9,524 nucleotides of DNA from Tissierellales bacterium. GTDB taxonomy: Bacteria > Bacillota > Clostridia > Tissierellales > Tissierellaceae. Below are positions 6,231 to 9,524 of the stretch, piece after piece. Within the stretch, counting starts at the first letter, position 1; each line of letters opens with the position of its first letter. The notes under the pieces are model-generated. The model saw only the letters and a list, made by a program, of their open reading frames with translations. It ran no database searches and had not been told where the DNA came from. The DNA lies in contig JASLAT010000016.1 of assembly GCA_030146915.1 (NCBI GenBank), forward strand, positions 1 through 9,524, in the 5' to 3' direction. The position numbers and the translations under genes are program-made.

Positions 6231-6243
6231 AGAGTAATAGAGT

Positions 6244-6262
6244 AAAGGAGTGATAGCTATCA
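6244..6262 (+). promoter_or_regulatory. Unusual ribosome binding site with no normal start codon after it
   Basis: AAAGGAG (6244-6250) is a strong Shine-Dalgarno sequence, but the only standard start codon nearby is GTG at 6250, whose G is the last base of that motif. Eight bases downstream, in frame, is ATC (6259), at the same spacing used by five other genes in the window. The 12-bp palindrome TGATAGCTATCA (6251-6262) covers the same bases. Confidence 0.5.
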
Positions 6263-7653
6263 TATTTTTATTTGGATTACTTGTAGTATTTTACATAGTC
6301 GATAGAAAGATTGACCTAACAGATGAAGTTAAGCTAAGGATTCTTTATTTATTGGTGAACTCCTTAGTATTTATAACTATTCAATCTTTTTACTATAAGT
6401 TAGTAACAGAAAGTATTATAGATATAGATATATTTATGAATTTTAAAAGAATCTACCTAGTCTTATCTATTTTAGCTCTATTAGGATTAGCTGGATATGA
6501 AATATATCTTTCAAAGAGTGTTAAGACTACAGTACCTATTTTCATACTAGTATTTGTTTTTATTTTAAATTTAGTTTGGCTGCCAGTAGTAATGGTATTT
6601 TTCCCTATACTAGGAGCTATTTTTATTACAAAACATTTAGTTTCTCTTTTGTATTCTAATATAAAGATAAACTATCTATCCTATTTTAAGAGGTTTAATA
6701 TAAATGGGTTAGATACTTTAATATTTAAAGATCTATATAATAAGAGATTTTACAAGGGAGATTATTTTAAGTGTAAATACTTGAATATGCTATTTACCTT
6801 TTTTTCCTCAGGTTATTTAGATAAATCTGATAGTAGGATAGTGGTATATCCAACAAGAGAGATGTTAGACCATATAAATATAGATAAGATAATAAATAAG
6901 TATAAGCTTAAAGACCAGCCATCACTAATTTCTTTTAATAGCATTAATTTAAGTATACTTAATAAGTATCAAGCTAATGATATTTTTCAATTAGAGGAAG
7001 CAAGTGAGATTGCCGATGAAAAAATTTTTAGAAATTATTTAGCTGGTGAGTTATTAAAATATCCTAAGGTAGATTTTTTATATAAGTTGTATGTAATAGA
7101 TTTTGATATTGTTCAGGTCACTGAAGATTTTAGATTATTTACTATAAATCACTATAAGGTTAAAGACAAAGATATTGTAAAAGATGTGAAGGTGAAAATG
7201 TGTAATCTTAAGTCTGATAATTATATAAATCAATATCTACATTCATTATCTATGAAAGATATTATTTATAATGAGATAGTAGATTACTTTTCAAGAGATG
7301 GAGATAATATATATTCGTTAAATAGAACTGAAGAATTTTTCCTAAAGTATGATATTGGCGCTAAAAGGTTTAACCTATATTCTAAGACTAAAGGTCTATT
7401 AGGATATTTAGATCCTGAGAAAATGAGAGAAGTTTCTAGTATTAACCTTCCCTTAGATGATGATCTTAGTTTAGAATTTGAAGGATATTTAAGAGGAAGA
7501 TTACAGAAGTATTTATTGTGTAGTGGTGATTGTATAGATCCATATTATTTAATATGTAACTTTCTAGTTCAGGTAGATTTAACTAATGCAGAAAAACTAA
7601 AAAGGCCAGAATTTAGCCTATATAGTAATATAAAACTTAGATTAAATGTATAA
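6250..7653 (+). CDS. Unrecognised membrane protein with large soluble C-terminal part
   Basis: The frame encodes up to 467 residues and I do not recognise a family. Hydrophobic segments lie at about 2-17, 31-49, 69-87 and 95-134 (probably two passes), all in the first third. Residues about 140-467 are soluble, rich in Tyr, Asp, Lys and Ile, with scattered Cys (175, 318, 424, 428, 436), and show no P-loop, protease or kinase motif that I can see. The C-x-x-x-C at 424-428 is the only metal-like spacing. The layout is that of a membrane-anchored protein with a cytoplasmic domain. It forms its own transcription unit, with a good promoter upstream and a strong terminator that overlaps its stop codon. 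The start is uncertain: GTG at 6250 lies inside the Shine-Dalgarno sequence, and a non-standard ATC at 6259 is better placed; the first internal ATG is at codon 63 and lacks a ribosome binding site. Confidence 0.75.
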   Translation: MIAIIFLFGLLVVFYIVDRKIDLTDEVKLRILYLLVNSLVFITIQSFYYKLVTESIIDIDIFMNFKRIYLVLSILALLGLAGYEIYLSKSVKTTVPIFILVFVFILNLVWLPVVMVFFPILGAIFITKHLVSLLYSNIKINYLSYFKRFNINGLDTLIFKDLYNKRFYKGDYFKCKYLNMLFTFFSSGYLDKSDSRIVVYPTREMLDHINIDKIINKYKLKDQPSLISFNSINLSILNKYQANDIFQLEEASEIADEKIFRNYLAGELLKYPKVDFLYKLYVIDFDIVQVTEDFRLFTINHYKVKDKDIVKDVKVKMCNLKSDNYINQYLHSLSMKDIIYNEIVDYFSRDGDNIYSLNRTEEFFLKYDIGAKRFNLYSKTKGLLGYLDPEKMREVSSINLPLDDDLSLEFEGYLRGRLQKYLLCSGDCIDPYYLICNFLVQVDLTNAEKLKRPEFSLYSNIKLRLNV

Positions 7654-7680
7654 GTCTTCCCATATGGGAAGACTTTTTTT
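7652..7680 (+). terminator. Intrinsic terminator overlapping the stop codon
   Basis: A perfect ten-bp stem (7652-7661 with 7666-7675), ATAT loop and a T run to 7680. The last two bases of the TAA stop (7651-7653) are the first two bases of the stem. Confidence 0.95.
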
Positions 7681-7727
7681 GTGAATACTTTTAACTTTTG
7701 GGTAATTAATTAATAAGAGATATAGAT

Positions 7728-7761
7728 ATTAAGTTACGCTTATATTACAAGTTTATGAAAA
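7728..7761 (+). promoter_or_regulatory. Second copy of the WalR-like 11-bp-phased element
   Basis: This 34-bp stretch aligns without gaps to 2866-2899. Both carry ATTAAGTTAC, six bases, ATTACA, four bases, TATGAAAA; 26 of 34 positions are identical. The half-sites GTTACG (7733), ATTACA (7744) and ATGAAA (7755) repeat every 11 bp. Read on minus, the first two match the WalR consensus at 11 of 12 positions. It lies about 70 bp upstream of the stalk-domain gene. Confidence 0.5.
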
Positions 7762-7770
7762 ACAAGGAAT

Positions 7771-7799
7771 TTGTACTTTCATTTGTTACAATGTAAATA
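7771..7799 (+). promoter_or_regulatory. Possible promoter of the stalk-domain gene
   Basis: TTGTAC (7771-7776) is followed after 17 bp by TAAATA (7794-7799), a weak -10. TACAAT (7787-7792) is a better -10 but lacks a -35 at normal distance. A weak core promoter would fit dependence on an activator bound at 7728-7761. Confidence 0.3.
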
Positions 7800-7831
7800 A
7801 GAAAATAAAACAATTAAGAAGGGATGATTTC

Positions 7832-8824
7832 ATGAAAAAGAAACAAGTATTAGCTATGTCATTAGCAGCACTATTAACAGCTACTCCAGCTATAACTTTG
7901 GCAGATGCTATAGAAAAAACTGAAGGTGTGGAAAATGTGAAGCTAGTTAAAGAAGAAGTAAAAGGTGAATATCATAGCTTTGAAGGTAAGATAAAATCCG
8001 TTACTAAAACTGAGGATAAGTACACTCTATTGGTTGAAGGAAAAGAAGATGAAGATTTAATCCTTCATGTTTCAGAAGATGTATTTGTAGATGATATGAC
8101 ACTTACAAAAGAAAATAAAAGGATGCATTTAAAAGAAGGAGCTAATATAATAGCTTTTTATCCTAAAAATACACCAGTAGCACTTAGTTTACCTGCACAA
8201 TTAACTCCTGAAGCTCTTATAGTTTTAAACTCTGAAGATCCTATGTTTGTAAAAATGGATAAATTTGATGAGGATTTAGTTAGTTCTGATAAAAAATTAA
8301 AACTAAACTATGAAAAGGAAGAAGCAGATAAATTTAAGAATGAAACTTTAATAGTTTACTATGATGTAACGACTAAAAGTATACCAGCACAAACAAGTCC
8401 TAAGCATGTTGTAATAATGCCTGAGAAAAAATTAAAAGAAACAGAAAAAGAAGATATAAAAGAAGGAGAAAAATTCATTACAGTATTAGATAGAATAAAA
8501 ATTAATGGTAATGAAGTTCCTATGAGTATGTATAGAAAGTCTAAAGAAGTAGTTATGGTTCCTCTTAGAGACTTAACAGAAGCTTTAGGATATGATATTA
8601 AGTGGAATGGTAAAGAAAAACCGATTGAAATACACAAAGGTGCTCAATGGACCTCAATTATGTTAGGTAAAAATGAGTATAGCTTTGCTAGAATGGCACC
8701 TATAACATTAGAATCAGCACCGGAATTAAAAGATTCTAAAACTTATGTTCCAGCTTCATTTATTGAAAAAATATTACAAGTTGATACTTTTGATGTTAAA
8801 GATGGACTATTAATAGTAGAATAA
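7832..8824 (+). CDS. Secreted protein with copper-amine-oxidase-N-like 'stalk' domain
   Basis: The 330-residue product has a Sec signal peptide (KKK at 2-4, hydrophobic 6-23, likely cleavage after LA at 24 or ADA at 26). Residues about 45-115 look like a small beta-rich domain (SFEGKIKSV start, then alternating strands), followed by a Lys/Glu-rich linker (about 150-215). Residues about 215-330 are the stalk domain (PF07833-like, named after the N-terminal domain of copper amine oxidase): KINGNEVP (223-230), VPLRDLTEALGYDIKWNG (243-260) and TYVPASFIEKIL (304-315) are its hallmark strands and helices. No oxidase catalytic domain is present, so it is not an amine oxidase. Such proteins are common on the surface of Clostridia and are thought to bind wall or surface components. 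AAGGG lies just upstream of ATG. It is monocistronic, with a WalR-like element upstream and a strong terminator downstream. Confidence 0.88.
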   Translation: MKKKQVLAMSLAALLTATPAITLADAIEKTEGVENVKLVKEEVKGEYHSFEGKIKSVTKTEDKYTLLVEGKEDEDLILHVSEDVFVDDMTLTKENKRMHLKEGANIIAFYPKNTPVALSLPAQLTPEALIVLNSEDPMFVKMDKFDEDLVSSDKKLKLNYEKEEADKFKNETLIVYYDVTTKSIPAQTSPKHVVIMPEKKLKETEKEDIKEGEKFITVLDRIKINGNEVPMSMYRKSKEVVMVPLRDLTEALGYDIKWNGKEKPIEIHKGAQWTSIMLGKNEYSFARMAPITLESAPELKDSKTYVPASFIEKILQVDTFDVKDGLLIVE

Positions 8825-8844
8825 AAGTTAATAAAATTTAACAT

Positions 8845-8885
8845 AACTGGATTTTATAATATATTATAAAATCCAGTTTTTTTAT
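8845..8885 (+). terminator. Strong intrinsic terminator after the stalk-domain gene
   Basis: Bases 8845-8878 form a perfect 34-bp palindrome, giving a stem of about 15 bp with a four-base TATA loop, followed by a T run to about 8883. Confidence 0.93.
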
Positions 8886-8892
8886 TATAATA

Positions 8893-8921
8893 TAGATAAT
8901 ATAATACTGATTGGGTATAAT
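8893..8921 (+). promoter_or_regulatory. Promoter candidate for the last gene, with long leader
   Basis: TAGATA (8893-8898, 4/6) and a perfect TATAAT (8916-8921) are 17 bp apart; the -10 is in the GGGTATAAT context. The leader to the start codon would be about 155 bases, unusually long for this window. Confidence 0.5.
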
Positions 8922-8940
8922 AAAATTGTTAATATATTGA

Positions 8941-8979
8941 ATATATATATATATCTAATATATGAACATTTCGTCATAT
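8941..8979. repeat. AT dinucleotide tract followed by an inverted repeat
   Basis: Seven AT units (8941-8954) are followed by ATATGA (8960-8965), eight bases, TCATAT (8974-8979), an imperfect operator-like inverted repeat. It lies inside the long leader of the last gene. In such AT-rich DNA this may be chance; the rest of 8980-9067 shows nothing I can support. Confidence 0.3.
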
Positions 8980-9084
8980 GTTGGAAAATCTTATTAATTA
9001 TACTGCTTGTTTCTTATAAAACATATAGAATAGTAGTTAATTATAGTTTATTATCTATTATATTCTTAGAAAGGTGGGATGGTT

Positions 9085-9524
9085 TTGATACTAGATAATG
9101 ATATGTATCCAATTTTAAGTGATGTTACAGGGGACTATATAAATAGTTCATTTCGTATCAACTACACTATCTTAGAGAATGTGGACTCTAAGAAGAAAGT
9201 AAAAGTAACATTTGAGATTAAAGATGAGATAATAGAACAGATGTTGGAGTCAGAGCAATTAATTCTATTACTGAACTTGAACTGTCCACAAATTAAGACA
9301 TGTAAGCTTTTCCCCATACATAATAAAAATAGGGAGGCAATTATTGACATTCATCATAAAGAATATGGAAGTAGAGTAGAGATTAGTGGATTCATAGTTG
9401 TTAATAAAAGCATAGATTTATATAAAAATAAAAATATTAACCCATATTTCTATGGAAAAGACTACCATATGAAAAATCTTAAAAAAGGCGCACCATTAGG
9501 AGCAACATCTATAAGAGTATTCAA
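9085..9524 (+). CDS. Unrecognised protein, N-terminal part, 3' end outside window
   Basis: An open frame of about 146 codons runs to the window edge without a stop. I do not recognise the family. The start MILDNDMYP is followed by regularly spaced beta-like stretches (for example KKVKVTFEI, and later SRVEISGFIVV), so the fragment looks like a soluble, beta-rich, cytoplasmic domain; there is no signal peptide or membrane segment. Two Cys near the middle (NCPQIKTC) are five residues apart. Start choice: AGAAAGG (9068-9074) matches the anti-Shine-Dalgarno complement and places the start at TTG 9085 with the spacing common in this window; the in-frame ATG at 9079 is only four bases after the motif but remains possible. 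It has its own promoter candidate and long leader. The rest of the gene is needed to say more. Confidence 0.72.
   Translation, partial: MILDNDMYPILSDVTGDYINSSFRINYTILENVDSKKKVKVTFEIKDEIIEQMLESEQLILLLNLNCPQIKTCKLFPIHNKNREAIIDIHHKEYGSRVEISGFIVVNKSIDLYKNKNINPYFYGKDYHMKNLKKGAPLGATSIRVF

Noticed and set aside
6251..6262. 12-bp palindrome TGATAGCTATCA as a regulator operator
   Set aside because: One or two perfect 12-bp palindromes are expected by chance in a window this long; its position at the start codon is noted but not evidence of binding.
8359..8637. 92-residue open frame on the minus strand
   Set aside because: It lies wholly inside the well-supported stalk-domain gene on the other strand and has no ribosome binding site or recognisable product.
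8994..9045. Direct repeat TTAATTATA (8994-9002 and 9037-9045)
   Set aside because: Short and made only of A and T in an AT-rich leader; likely chance.
9162..9350. 62-residue open frame on the minus strand
   Set aside because: It is antisense to a longer plus-strand frame that has a ribosome binding site and runs to the window end.

Overview
The window is AT-rich, with heavy use of ATA, AGA, TTA and GAT-type codons. It has strong AGGAGG-type ribosome binding sites, several intrinsic terminators and Firmicute-type signal peptides and lipoproteins. Together these point to the chromosome of a low-GC Gram-positive anaerobe. Hybrid cluster protein, a copper-amine-oxidase-like 'stalk domain' protein and an ECF-type vitamin S component suggest Clostridia or Tissierellia (inference; no species can be named). 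I see no insertion sequence, phage gene, CRISPR array, tRNA or rRNA.

Layout. (1) 2-379 (+): the C-terminal end of hybrid cluster protein (Hcp), separated by a bidirectional terminator from (2) 423-2783 (-), a secreted phosphodiester glycosidase with Ig-like linkers and a C-terminal metallophosphoesterase-like domain that appears to have lost its metal ligands. (3) A 226-bp divergent promoter region. (4) 3010-4178 (+): an XRE-cupin regulator followed by an ECF transporter S component, ending at a terminator. (5) 4229-4712 (+): two small proteins, one membrane-anchored and one secreted and very rich in histidine, ending at a bidirectional terminator. (6) 6122 down to 4792 (-): a three-gene envelope cluster of lipoprotein, DUF697-like Gly/Ala-rich protein and a small membrane protein. 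(7) 6250-7653 (+): an unrecognised membrane protein in its own transcription unit, with a puzzling start codon. (8) 7832-8824 (+): a secreted stalk-domain protein. (9) 9085-9524 (+): the start of an unrecognised gene that runs off the window.

Most genes here are envelope or uptake functions. The most interesting regulatory signal is a 34-bp element found twice, upstream of the glycosidase/XRE divergent pair and upstream of the stalk-domain gene. It is built from half-sites repeating every 11 bp. One copy matches the WalR (YycF) cell-wall regulator consensus perfectly on the minus strand and the other matches at 11 of 12 positions, so these secreted proteins may share WalRK-type control (inference). 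The motif GGGTATA(A/G)T occurs four times as far as I can find by eye, each time between genes and pointing into one, and looks like a local extended -10. I see no clear-cut new defence or mobile system; the unrecognised gene at the right edge and the membrane protein with a possible AUC start are the best candidates for new biology.
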